From Pallidibacillus pasinlerensis (GTDB lineage: Bacteria; Bacillota; Bacilli; Bacillales; Caldibacillaceae), in the NCBI RefSeq assembly GCF_009996845.1, contig NZ_JAACYS010000007.1, forward strand, positions 1 through 64,000: DNA of 64,000 nt. The letters run 5' to 3'. The position numbers were made by a program, and so were the translations under genes. Position 1 is the first letter of the stretch; every line of letters starts with the position of its first letter. A model generated the notes under the pieces. The model searched no databases and was not told where the DNA came from. It saw only the letters and a program-made list of their open reading frames with translations. This document shows positions 56,373 to 64,000 of the stretch, one piece after another.

Positions 56373-57008
56373 TTGCAAAAGTTTTTAAAAATAATAACCG
56401 CGATTTTTTTCGTCGTAGGGATTAGTTTAGTTGGGTATTCATTATTTCAAATTTGGTACGGTAATAAGGCTGTGGAAGATAGCTTGAATACAGCAAAGGA
56501 AATTGTAAAGCAGGCAAAAGGGATTGAACCAGCAAATATGAGCCCTGAAGAACTTATGAGGCTAAAAAAAGAAGCCGAATCCATCACTTTTGACAACGAG
56601 GAAATTATCGGTGTTTTAAGTGTTCCAAAATTAGAAAAGGAACTACCGATTGTAGAAGGAACAGACGAAGATGACCTTGGAAAAGGTGTTGGGCATTATA
56701 CAGGAACCGCCTTACCTTTACAAAATAGTCAAATATTATTATCCGGTCATCGTGACACAGTCTTCCGCGGTTTTGATAAACTAAAAGAAGGAGATACGTT
56801 TGTTGTTCACATGCCGTACGGATCCTTTGAGTATGAAATTTTTAAAATTGAAATTGTTCCTGCTGACGACACAACGGTCATCGGTCGCTATGACGGTGAA
56901 GAAAACTTGACAGTGACAACTTGTTATCCGTTTCATTACATCGGTAATGCGCCAGATCGCGCCGTATTTTTTGCAAAACCGACCTTTGATACAACTGCTT
57001 TAAATTAA
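56373..57008 (+). CDS. Class D sortase
   Basis: Membrane transpeptidase that links proteins to the wall. The 211 residues start with one membrane helix (ITAIFFVVGISLVGYSLF) and have the catalytic triad His126 in SGHRDT, Cys184 in TTCYPF and Arg196 in GNAPDRAVF. Start chosen at a TTG five bases after AAGGTGA; an ATG 15 bases earlier has no ribosome site. Class D enzymes favour LPXTA-type signals, and an LPSTA signal protein lies 0.4 kb away on the opposite strand. Confidence 0.92.
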   Translation: MQKFLKIITAIFFVVGISLVGYSLFQIWYGNKAVEDSLNTAKEIVKQAKGIEPANMSPEELMRLKKEAESITFDNEEIIGVLSVPKLEKELPIVEGTDEDDLGKGVGHYTGTALPLQNSQILLSGHRDTVFRGFDKLKEGDTFVVHMPYGSFEYEIFKIEIVPADDTTVIGRYDGEENLTVTTCYPFHYIGNAPDRAVFFAKPTFDTTALN

Positions 57009-57039
57009 ATAATACATTAATAGGAAGGATGTGTTTCAC

Positions 57040-57339
57040 GTGCCAATTTGCCAACATTGTCATAAACAATGGAGTTGGAAACAGGTGATGAAAAGGTCCT
57101 TTACTTTAAACCATTTTTTAATTTGTCCCCATTGTGGTGAAAAGCAATATGTAACAAAAAGATCGAGAAGAAGAAGTGCAGCAATGAATTTTATTCCTCC
57201 ATTGTTTATTTTATTTCCATTACTTTTTAACGTATCAGTATGGATTGGATTAGGTTTGATTGTCGCTAGCGGTGTGTTATTGTATAGTTTTTATCCATTT
57301 ATAATTGAACTGTCAAACGAAGAAGAAGCGTTGTGGTAA
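57040..57339 (+). CDS. Zinc-ribbon membrane protein (CxxC-20-CxxC type)
   Basis: The 99 residues begin MPICQHCHKQWSWKQVMKRS, have a second CPHCGEKQ, so CxxC-about 20-CxxC, then a basic stretch (KRSRRRS) and two membrane helices. This is the TIGR04104-type small Firmicutes family of unknown function. Start at GTG eleven bases after GGAAGG gives the family's MPxC opening. It follows sortase by about 30 bp and may be co-transcribed. Confidence 0.8.
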   Translation: MPICQHCHKQWSWKQVMKRSFTLNHFLICPHCGEKQYVTKRSRRRSAAMNFIPPLFILFPLLFNVSVWIGLGLIVASGVLLYSFYPFIIELSNEEEALW

Positions 57340-57374
57340 GAAGTGTCTTAACTTAGAAAATATGATTTTATTAA

Positions 57375-57402
57375 AAAAAGCGAGGACGAATCCTCGCTTT
57401 TT
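57375..57402. terminator. Bidirectional terminator between convergent genes
   Basis: A perfect 12-bp stem AAAAAGCGAGGA with its complement and a 4-nt loop (CGAA). It serves the plus-strand zinc-ribbon gene and the minus-strand LPSTA protein. Confidence 0.93.
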
Positions 57403-57407
57403 CCATG

Positions 57408-58126
57408 TTATTCTTTTATAATTTGGGATCTCTTTCTAATGTAAGCATAGACACCAAGGAAAATCGATACGACTAAGAAGCCTAAACCTGCACCAAGCAT
57501 ATTATAAACAGTTGTTGCAGTACTTGGTAGTTTCCCACCTTTTCCTCCTTTAGATTTCCCTGTTGAATCCTCACCTTTTGCGTCCGGTTTCTTTGTACTA
57601 TCGTCTAACTTACCTACCACTATCTTCTCCTCATCACTTTCAATCACCGTAAAAATTGTAAAATATAAACATTTTTTACTTTGTCAAGCTTCTCAATTTT
57701 TTCAATATCACCGAATTTTACTTCACCACTAAACCCGTTGAATACGGTTGTAAACTCATTTATGTACTCGATTTGTACCCCTTCGACTGCAATTTCATCT
57801 TTTACTTTTTCTTGCTCTGTTAAAAGCTTTTTCTCTAATTGTTTTCGTACACTTTCTTTCAATGCTGTAAATTTCTTATTTTGTTTCGTTGCTTCCTCGA
57901 TGGCCGGCTCTCCTTCTACCTCAACAACTACCCGAACCTTTTCATCTGGAGCAAACAATTCTGCTTCCTCTTTAGAGATTGTTTCTTCTTTCTCTACAAG
58001 TCGTTTTAAATCGACTTTTTGGAGTTTCAGCTCCTTTTCAGCAGCAGAGGCTTGCGGGGCAAGTCCTGTAATTACTGCAGAAAAAATAAGAAGAAAACTT
58101 AAAAATACCCCTAGTAAACGCTGCAA
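57408..58126 (-). pseudogene. Degenerate sortase substrate: subtilase-type propeptide joined to an LPSTA anchor
   Basis: The 5' frame (58126-57644) encodes a signal peptide (MQRLLGVFLSFLLIFSAVIT ... ASAAEKE) and an inhibitor-I9-type prodomain (FNGFSGEVKFGDIEKIEKL, DKVKNVYI), then stops. An overlapping frame from a GTG at 57647 encodes a Lys/Gly/Ser linker and the sorting signal LPSTA, a membrane helix and RKR tail. In secreted S8 proteases the catalytic domain lies between such parts; it is absent here. I read it as an internally deleted, frameshifted wall-anchored protease gene. Two small separate genes are less likely. Confidence 0.65.
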
Positions 58127-58324
58127 CTTTCTTTCCCCCTTTAAAAAAGTATAAAAAATCGTGTTCTACCAAAAGATTGGAAGAACACTTTTATTCTATC
58201 ATTTTCGCGAATATATTAAAATATGAAATAAGTAAGAATTGTTTGTAAATTCATAATTTTTATTGTCGAACAATAGTTTAAAAAGTACGATAAATAGGTA
58301 ATTAGTCCTATGTGAAAATCGTTC

Positions 58325-58362
58325 GCAAAATTCCTATGACAATATTGTCATAGGAATTTTGC
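58325..58362. repeat. Perfect 38-bp palindrome
   Basis: Two 19-base arms meet without a loop: GCAAAATTCCTATGACAAT followed by its exact complement. It lies 66 bp after the stop of the Spo0E-like gene and may be that gene's terminator, although the arms end in TTTTGC rather than a clean T run. Confidence 0.8.
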
Positions 58363-58428
58363 ATTGAGGTATAAAATTTATGAACATAATCCAATACTCT
58401 TCTTATCCTACAAAAATTTAACTTTTAA

Positions 58429-58593
58429 TTATTTCAATAGTTCCTTTTGTAATATTACAATTAACCGATCTAGTTCTTGGCTCTTTTTTATACATTCATT
58501 TGAACGCATTCCTTTTTGTTTTGCACATTCAAACATTTCATGTCGTTTCTGTTCGATTTGATTCAATATAAGAGAATGTTTCAAATTGTCCAT
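58429..58593 (-). CDS. Spo0E-like aspartyl-phosphate phosphatase
   Basis: A 54-residue protein: LNQIEQKRHEMFECAKQKG then CIKKSQELDRLIVILQKEL. The SQELD motif and paired helices are those of the Spo0E family, which removes phosphate from Spo0A~P and so delays sporulation. ATG preceded by GGGTGA. Short enough to be missed by size filters. Stands alone between the sortase substrate remnant and the riboswitch. Confidence 0.85.
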   Translation of the reverse strand: MDNLKHSLILNQIEQKRHEMFECAKQKGMRSNECIKKSQELDRLIVILQKELLK

Positions 58594-58960
58594 CAAAAAA
58601 TTCACCCATTTCTATGCACTTTAAAACTGTTAACCCTTTCACAAAACAGCATAAAAACAAAAAATCTTTTTATAGAAACTATTATGTTTTCAAATTATGT
58701 AACTATAGTCTAGTATAACTAATATTAAGCCTTAAGTCTATGTCAAAATTATGAAAAGTCACACATTATTACCTATCTTTTATAAATTTGTAATAGATTT
58801 TAAGTCTTAAGAATTACATGGATCCATTAATATTTTATGCCAAAATTTTTTCAAAAATCTATTATAAAAACAATTGTGAAAGTCATAATATTTTTATATA
58901 ATCTTTTTAAGTATATCGTTTTCTATCTTTACAATCTATTCTTCAAAAATACTTTCCTAC
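58594..58960. other. Spacer with promoter for the riboswitch transcript
   Basis: AT-rich. The only clear signal is a plus-strand SigA-type promoter, TTGTGA (58874-58879), 17 bases, TATAAT (58897-58902), which would start RNA about 55 nt before the riboswitch. Nothing else is seen. Confidence 0.6.
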
Positions 58961-58964
58961 TAAT

Positions 58965-59058
58965 ACCTCAACCCAAGGCAAAGCATTGAAAAATGGTGAC
59001 GCAAAGCTACAGGGACTAAAGTATGATCCTCGCACTATGTTAGCCAGCGGCTTGAGTA
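58965..59058 (+). ncRNA. c-di-GMP-I riboswitch (GEMM)
   Basis: The aptamer hallmarks occur in order: GGCAAAGCATTG, the tetraloop-side GGTGACGCAAAGC, ACAGGGACTAAAG and the closing TTAGCCAGCGGC. These are the class I c-di-GMP aptamer's conserved joints. It lies between a SigA-type promoter and the start of an HD-GYP gene, so the RNA senses c-di-GMP to set synthesis of a protein that would degrade it. Confidence 0.92.
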
Positions 59059-59091
59059 TATATTTACCCTTTTATATATTGAGGTGATTGA

Positions 59092-59967
59092 ATGTATACG
59101 AAAAGCGTAAAATGGTTAACCCTCGGAGATATATTAGCTGAAGACATCATTTTTAATAACGAAGTGATCATCAAAAGAGATACCCCACTAAAAATTATGC
59201 AAATCTTATTAATTCAAAATTTAGGACTACAATGGGTTAAAGTAAAAACATCTCCATTTTTAACGACGGTTAACCGGGCTACAAATATTAGCCATATACA
59301 GCAATACTTCTTTGACTTTATTATTCACAATAACCAAAATAACCGATATTATTATTTATTTGAAAACGAAGAAGAAATCCTTTCTGTAGCAAAGTTTTTT
59401 GATGAATTGTTAAAAAATGAAACGATCGTAAATTTACTTTCCGCAACAAATAAATGGGATTTTTATAGTTTAAGGCATTCTATAGACACGTTTATTCTCG
59501 GTTCATTATGGATGAAACGAGTGAATGTCGATTATCGTAAAGAAGATTGTGTCGGCTTTTTATTGCATGATATTGGAAAAATTAAAGTACCGAGGGAAAT
59601 TCTTTGGAAAAACGGAAAATTAACGGATGAAGAATTACATATCATTATGAAGCATCCGGAAGACGGAGCGAACATTTTAAAAAACTTAGGGTTTTCTAAC
59701 GTCATTTGTGAGATGGCAAACTATCATCACGTCCGTTTAAATAATACGGGCTACCCGAAGCCTTATCCTAAAAATTTACATATTATGGTTTGTGCAACAA
59801 TGATTGTTGATGTATTTTCCGCATTGACCCAAGAAAGACCGTATCGAGAGGCAATTTCTTTTAAAGACGCATTAGACTTATTAATGAAAGATAGAGAGTC
59901 CTATGCTCAATTCTTAATTGAAAGTTTCTATAAGTTCATTTCAAGATGCTTAAAAAAGCAAAAATAA
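59092..59967 (+). CDS. HD-GYP domain protein (c-di-GMP phosphodiesterase family)
   Basis: The 291 residues have an N-terminal part of about 110 residues without a known domain and an HD-GYP domain: His129, FLLHDIGKIKVP with His159-Asp160 and Lys163, MKHPEDG (His188), then YHHVRLNNTGYPKPYP. The metal-binding H-D-H residues are present, but the usual HHExxDGxGYP reads HHVRLNNTGYP, lacking the Glu and Asp. Activity may thus be changed. ATG follows GAGGTG; the gene is under a c-di-GMP-I riboswitch. Confidence 0.9.
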   Translation: MYTKSVKWLTLGDILAEDIIFNNEVIIKRDTPLKIMQILLIQNLGLQWVKVKTSPFLTTVNRATNISHIQQYFFDFIIHNNQNNRYYYLFENEEEILSVAKFFDELLKNETIVNLLSATNKWDFYSLRHSIDTFILGSLWMKRVNVDYRKEDCVGFLLHDIGKIKVPREILWKNGKLTDEELHIIMKHPEDGANILKNLGFSNVICEMANYHHVRLNNTGYPKPYPKNLHIMVCATMIVDVFSALTQERPYREAISFKDALDLLMKDRESYAQFLIESFYKFISRCLKKQK

Positions 59968-60242
59968 AGTTTTTGAGGGCTGACTTCGTTCGTCATCTCT
60001 TAATTTATGAGTAACAAATGCACATTTTTTATATTAAATATCGTAAATGTAGGTAGTGTAATATTATATTTTTAACTCTTTGAAATTTAACTACAATTAG
60101 CATTTTTTATATTAAAAAAGTTAGCAAACTGTTTTATTTTGTTGCATTTTACGGTATTATGTCTTATGACTGGATTTTTTATTTTATTAGAAAACGCTTT
60201 AACGTTTAATCAGTATGGATATAAACTTTGGAGGGAAAAATA

Positions 60243-61187
60243 TTGAGAAGTAGAAGTGAGCGAAAAAGTAAGCCAAAAAAGAGGAAATGGCTGAAAATTA
60301 CGTTAATTACATTATCGGTTATATTTTTACTCGTTGCAGGCTACTTATTTATGTTGTATAAATCTTTAACAGACACTGTAGCCAATATGCATGAAGATCC
60401 TCGTGGCGGTCAAATTTCTGAAAAGCGGGATAAAGAAATTGAATTTAAGAAGAAAGACCCATTCTCAGTATTACTACTTGGGGTTGATCAACGTGCTGGG
60501 GACCGAGGGAGATCTGATACAATTATCGTAATGACCGTGAATCCGAAAAAAGAATCAATTGAAATGGTTAGTATTCCACGTGATACTCGAACAGAAATTG
60601 TTGGTAGAGGAACAGAAGATAAAATTAACCACGCCTATGCTTTCGGTGGCGTAGAAATGTCCATGAATACGGTAGAAAACTTTTTAGATATACCAATCGA
60701 CTATTTTGTTCAAGTGAATATGGAAGGGTTTAAAGAAATCGTTGATGCTGTTGGTGGAGTAACGGTTAACAATGACCTCAACTTCTCTTACGATGGTCAT
60801 ACATTTCCTAAAGGAAAAATCACATTAAACGGTGAAGAAGCACTAGCCTTTTCCCGGATGAGGAAAGGTGATTCTCGTGGAGACTTCGGACGTCAAATCC
60901 GTCAACGTCAAATCATTGAAGCAGTAATTAAAGAAGGAGCTAGTTTAGAGACTTTAGTAAATTACGGACCAATTTTTGAAGCTCTATCTGAAAATGTTAA
61001 AACAAATTTAACTTTTGATCAGATGGTTGCAATACAAGCGAATTATCGTAACGCAGCGAAATCGATAAACCAACACACAATCAATGGTACTGGAAAGAGA
61101 ATTAACGGTATCTATTATTATATTGTCCCTGAAGATGAAAAGTTAGCTCTTCAAAATATGTTAAAAGAACATTTAGAAATAAATTAA
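60243..61187 (+). CDS. Second LytR-CpsA-Psr family wall-polymer ligase
   Basis: A 314-residue LCP enzyme: basic start (RSRSERKSKPKKRKW), one membrane helix, then PFSVLLLGVDQRAGDRGRSD, VSIPRDTRTEIVG, KINHAYAFGG and FSRMRKGDSRGDFGRQIRQR. It resembles the protein at 53.8 kb through the whole LCP domain, so they are paralogues. I use the TTG at 60243 because GGAGGG lies 7 nt before it; the preceding in-frame TTG overlaps that site. Confidence 0.92.
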   Translation: MRSRSERKSKPKKRKWLKITLITLSVIFLLVAGYLFMLYKSLTDTVANMHEDPRGGQISEKRDKEIEFKKKDPFSVLLLGVDQRAGDRGRSDTIIVMTVNPKKESIEMVSIPRDTRTEIVGRGTEDKINHAYAFGGVEMSMNTVENFLDIPIDYFVQVNMEGFKEIVDAVGGVTVNNDLNFSYDGHTFPKGKITLNGEEALAFSRMRKGDSRGDFGRQIRQRQIIEAVIKEGASLETLVNYGPIFEALSENVKTNLTFDQMVAIQANYRNAAKSINQHTINGTGKRINGIYYYIVPEDEKLALQNMLKEHLEIN

Positions 61188-61197
61188 TGGATTTTAA

Positions 61198-61226
61198 AAA
61201 GGTCGCTAAATTTTAGCGACCTTCTT
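61198..61226. terminator. Bidirectional terminator between LCP and ABC genes
   Basis: GGTCGCTAAA and TTTAGCGACC are a perfect 10-bp stem with A and T runs on both sides, between convergent genes. Confidence 0.92.
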
Positions 61227-61229
61227 TTA

Positions 61230-62471
61230 TTACGCACGTAACCACTTGATGATTTCACCTGGTGTTGCGTTTTTACCGTACATTAACATACCAACTTTGA
61301 AGATTTTTCCTGCTAATTTCATCATAACCCAAATTGAAACAACTAGAACAACTAACGAAATTCCGATTTCCATCCAAACCCATTCATCCATTCGAATAAG
61401 ACGCGCTAATAAAATCGTCGGTGACGTAAACGGAATATATGTTAAAACCTTCGCTAACGTACTTGTCGGATCTGCGAAAACTGGTCCGATAAAGAAGAAT
61501 GAAATAAACGGAATCATCATAATCATTGACTGGAAGTTACCAGCCGTTGATATATCAGACATTGTAGCACCAAGTCCAACATACAGTGAAGCAAATAATA
61601 AGTAACCTAATACTGCAATTAGTAGGAATAATAGTAATTCTGGTTGCAACAAGTATTCAATGATTGGAATATCATCTAACTTATACAATGCAAATCCTAA
61701 TGCAAAGGCAAGGATTACGAACGCTTGGATCATAGATAACACGAAATACCCAATGATTTTACCTTGCATCAATTCATTCGGTGTAACGGAAGATAAAATA
61801 ATTTCTGCAATTTTATCCTTCTTCTCTTGGGATGCACTTTGGAAAATCATCATACCGGTGAAAATGATGGAAAGTAATAAAATTCCCGCGAAGATCCCTG
61901 GAACAACCCGTTGCATATTCGGATCTTCTCCAGCCAATAACTCTTCCTCAGACGCTCCATTATCTTGTAAATCATCTAATGACTGAACTTCAATAATAAT
62001 ATTTTGTGCAATTGCTGCCATCTGCTCTTGTGTTAAACCGAGCTCTTGAAGTTGCAGTCCTTTTACAGGCTGTGTTAATAATTGCAACTGCCCTTCATTT
62101 GAAAAGTCATCGCTTGCATAAACTGGGATAATTCCTTCAGTTAGTGCTGTTTCATTAACAAACATATAGGCCGTATTCTCACTATCTTCTAATTCAGCTT
62201 CCACATCTGCCTCTGTCACATCTGTTGATTTCAATTCTAAGTCGAGTTCAGCCTGCTCAACTATCGCTTCCATACTCGCAAATAAGCCTAATTCATCATT
62301 CACATAAACAGTTGCATCCTCAGAATGATCGTCACCAAAAAGCGTTCCTAAAAATCCAAATAAAACGATTAGAAGCGGGGTTACGAATAAACTAATAAGG
62401 AACGTTTTATTCTTCAAATTTCGTTTAATTTCCCACTTCGCAACTTTTAACGAATTACGCATTTTCTCCAC
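61230..62471 (-). CDS. ABC-2 type permease, NatB-like
   Basis: The 413 residues begin with a cytoplasmic part and helix (KVAKWEIKRNLKNKTFLISL), then an outer domain of about 150 residues and five to six C-terminal helices (VPGIFAGILLLSIIFTGMMI). This is the ABC-2 family shape of NatB, which with NatA exports sodium in B. subtilis; other substrates are possible. The start overlaps the ATPase gene by 17 bp. Confidence 0.85.
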   Translation of the reverse strand: MEKMRNSLKVAKWEIKRNLKNKTFLISLFVTPLLIVLFGFLGTLFGDDHSEDATVYVNDELGLFASMEAIVEQAELDLELKSTDVTEADVEAELEDSENTAYMFVNETALTEGIIPVYASDDFSNEGQLQLLTQPVKGLQLQELGLTQEQMAAIAQNIIIEVQSLDDLQDNGASEEELLAGEDPNMQRVVPGIFAGILLLSIIFTGMMIFQSASQEKKDKIAEIILSSVTPNELMQGKIIGYFVLSMIQAFVILAFALGFALYKLDDIPIIEYLLQPELLLFLLIAVLGYLLFASLYVGLGATMSDISTAGNFQSMIMMIPFISFFFIGPVFADPTSTLAKVLTYIPFTSPTILLARLIRMDEWVWMEIGISLVVLVVSIWVMMKLAGKIFKVGMLMYGKNATPGEIIKWLRA

Positions 62472-63414
62472 CTACCTCTTCTTCAAATGTTTGACGTTCA
62501 CTCTCTTTTAATAAATTTTTATCTGTCGCAATATCGATAAAGATTTCATGAAGTGAAACCCGATCTAACGTTAATTCATTAATTACAATGTCATCCGGTA
62601 ATGTTTTTAACCATTTCGGTGCTTCGACATCCTTCGTTAAGTAAATGATAGAAATGTCATCCTTTTGTTCAACGCGTACCACTTCTGGAATTCTTTCCAG
62701 TAGTGAAACATCATTTTTACCATGAATCGTACATTTAAAGTTTGCATACTCTCTTTTCACTTCTTCTAATGAACCGTAAATTACTTTATGCCCCCGTTGA
62801 ATCATAAACACTCGGTCACACATTTCTTCTACAAGGTTCATTTGGTGAGAAGATAGTAAAATCGCAGTACCCTTTTTAGCAAGGTTACGAATTTCTTCTT
62901 TTAAAACTTCTTGACTGACCGGATCTAGTCCAGAAAACGGTTCATCAAGAATGAGTAGTTCCGGTTCATGTAATATGGACGAAATAAATTGTACTTTTTG
63001 TGCCATCCCTTTTGATAGCTCTTCCATATTCACATTTTCTTTACCCTTTAGATCGAATTTTTCTAAATACTCAAGGGCACGTTCCTTCGCTTTTTTCAAT
63101 GGATAATCTTTTAAATCAGCTAGATAAAGCAAAATATCCATCACTTTTACGTTTTTATAAAGACCCCGTTCTTCTGGTAAATAGCCAATTTTATTACGAG
63201 GTATACCTTTTCCTTGATGATTATGGAAAGTAACTTCACCTGCATCCGGCATCATAATTCCCATAATATTACGGATCGTTGTTGACTTTCCGGCACCATT
63301 CGGTCCAAGAATCGCCATAATCTCACCGCTATGCACTTCAAACGAAATTCCATGAAGAACTTTTTTATCTTTAAAGGATTTCTCAAGTCCTTCCACACTT
63401 AGTAAAACATTCAT
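62455..63414 (-). CDS. ABC transporter ATPase, NatA-like
   Basis: The 319 residues show Walker A GPNGAGKST, the Q-loop region (YLPEERGLYKNVKVMDILLY), signature LSKGMAQKVQF, Walker B LLILDEPFSGLDPVSQ and the H-loop SSHQMN. The C-terminal 90 residues are a DUF4162-type domain seen in NatA relatives. Start at MNVLLSVEG after AAGGAGTG. Pairs with the overlapping permease. Confidence 0.9.
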   Translation of the reverse strand: MNVLLSVEGLEKSFKDKKVLHGISFEVHSGEIMAILGPNGAGKSTTIRNIMGIMMPDAGEVTFHNHQGKGIPRNKIGYLPEERGLYKNVKVMDILLYLADLKDYPLKKAKERALEYLEKFDLKGKENVNMEELSKGMAQKVQFISSILHEPELLILDEPFSGLDPVSQEVLKEEIRNLAKKGTAILLSSHQMNLVEEMCDRVFMIQRGHKVIYGSLEEVKREYANFKCTIHGKNDVSLLERIPEVVRVEQKDDISIIYLTKDVEAPKWLKTLPDDIVINELTLDRVSLHEIFIDIATDKNLLKESERQTFEEEVGGENA

Positions 63415-63539
63415 AATTCGCACTCCTTCCAAGCTTCTTTTATAGACTGCTCTCATTATAACAATAGTGTTTACGGTTTAAAGAGCCTTAAGTTTCATTT
63501 TTACTTTAAACTTACATATTTTTACAATTATCTCCTAAA

Positions 63540-64000
63540 TTAGCTTAAATCTTTTTTATAGAAAATCCGCTGCGATATTAACCAGGATATAACCATCGTA
63601 ACTATAGCAACTGCAAGCAAAATCGGAATCGGATTTTTTTCAAGCATTAATAATATATTTTGAACGTAGTCTTCTATATAATTCCAAAGACTTGTTTTTT
63701 TGTTAACCAATATACAAAGGCTGAAAGAGCTACCGGTCCGAGCATCATAGCAAATATTTGAAAAATAAAAGCGAACATAAAGCTGAATTTAATATAAAAA
63801 GGAAAAAGGAACGCCATTACAATTAATGATATTAAGTAAAACATAAACCATGATGAAATGGTAAACGGCTCATGGTGCAAATAATCTAGGAAATAATGTG
63901 CTGCTTTATCAACGAATAACACATAGACAAAGATGAAGAACATAAATAAAATGGCAAAAACATATTTTGCATTAATTACTTCTTTCCTTGTAAAAGGGAG
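63540..64000 (-). pseudogene. ABC-2 type permease, C-terminal part, frameshifted and cut by the window edge
   Basis: From the right edge one frame reads LPFTRKEVINAKYVFAILFM and on through hydrophobic helices to VYWLTKK, then soon stops (63674). After the A7 run near 63702 another frame continues LWNYIEDYVQNILLMLEKNP, a helix (LLAVAIVTMVISWLI) and the typical end SQRIFYKKDLS. One extra or missing A joins them. The LPFTRKE motif and KKDLS end are typical of ABC-2 exporters. Either a real mutation or a sequencing error. Confidence 0.75.

Noticed and set aside
58364-58561. Plus-strand ORF of 65 codons
   Set aside because: Antisense to the Spo0E-like gene, which has a family motif and ribosome site.
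1-64000. tRNA or rRNA genes
   Set aside because: None of the typical clover-leaf ends (TTCGANTC with CCA) or rRNA blocks were noticed.

Overview
The window is a low-GC Bacillaceae-type chromosome segment. The core gene order closely matches the Bacillus subtilis run comFA-comFC-yvyF-flgM-flgN-flgK-flgL-yviE-fliW-csrA-hag-flaG-fliD-fliS-fliT-hpf-secA-prfB, bounded by ftsEX/cccB on the left and degV-degU-degS-yvyE-LCP-gtaB on the right. Most genes are on the minus strand. A group I intron in flagellin would fit a moderately thermophilic Bacillaceae member, but I cannot name a species.

Layout. 0.2-8.7 kb holds ftsX, ftsE, cccB, a YitT protein, prfB (with its programmed +1 frameshift), secA and long-form hpf. 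8.9-17.2 kb is a metabolic and transport insert relative to B. subtilis: MFS permease, tkt, tal, an ImmA/IrrE protease pair and a BCCT transporter. 17.9-23.6 kb is late flagellar: a yjfB-like gene with an early stop codon, fliT, fliS, fliD, flaG, intron-containing hag and a short csrA paralogue. 23.9-39.8 kb is an accessory island between the two csrA copies. It carries a UDG-like protein, an IS element, a complete three-gene pPIWI-RE cassette (nuclease, DinG-type helicase, PIWI-RE), an AlbA_2/Schlafen-type remnant, formamidase and a truncated duplicate of it, a Uma2 remnant and a SWIM protein. 40.0-45.4 kb returns to the flagellar operon (csrA, fliW, yviE, flgL, flgK, flgN, flgM, yvyF). 45.6-49.3 kb is a comF locus split by a NERD gene that is flanked by short-motif arrays. 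49.5-56 kb holds degV, degU, degS, yvyE, an LCP gene, a 21-bp array and gtaB. 56.4-64 kb holds a class D sortase, a degenerate subtilase-like LPXTA protein, a Spo0E-like phosphatase, a c-di-GMP riboswitch with its HD-GYP gene, a second LCP gene and ABC exporter genes.

How parts fit together. SigD-type promoters precede flaG-fliD-fliS-fliT, flgM and yvyF. The hag leader has CsrA-type GGA sites, FliW and a full-length CsrA lie upstream in the flagellar operon, and a second, short CsrA sits directly before hag. Flagellin must be spliced before its last 37 residues can be translated. The helicase and PIWI-RE genes overlap their upstream neighbours, and the cassette starts after a leader with two stacked hairpins.

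Most notable signals: arrays of TGTGCGA or TATCAGG recurring every 20-21 bp (about two helical turns) at four sites; the pPIWI-RE cassette with an IS in its last stop codon; the flagellin group I intron; the two-CsrA arrangement; and several gene fossils.
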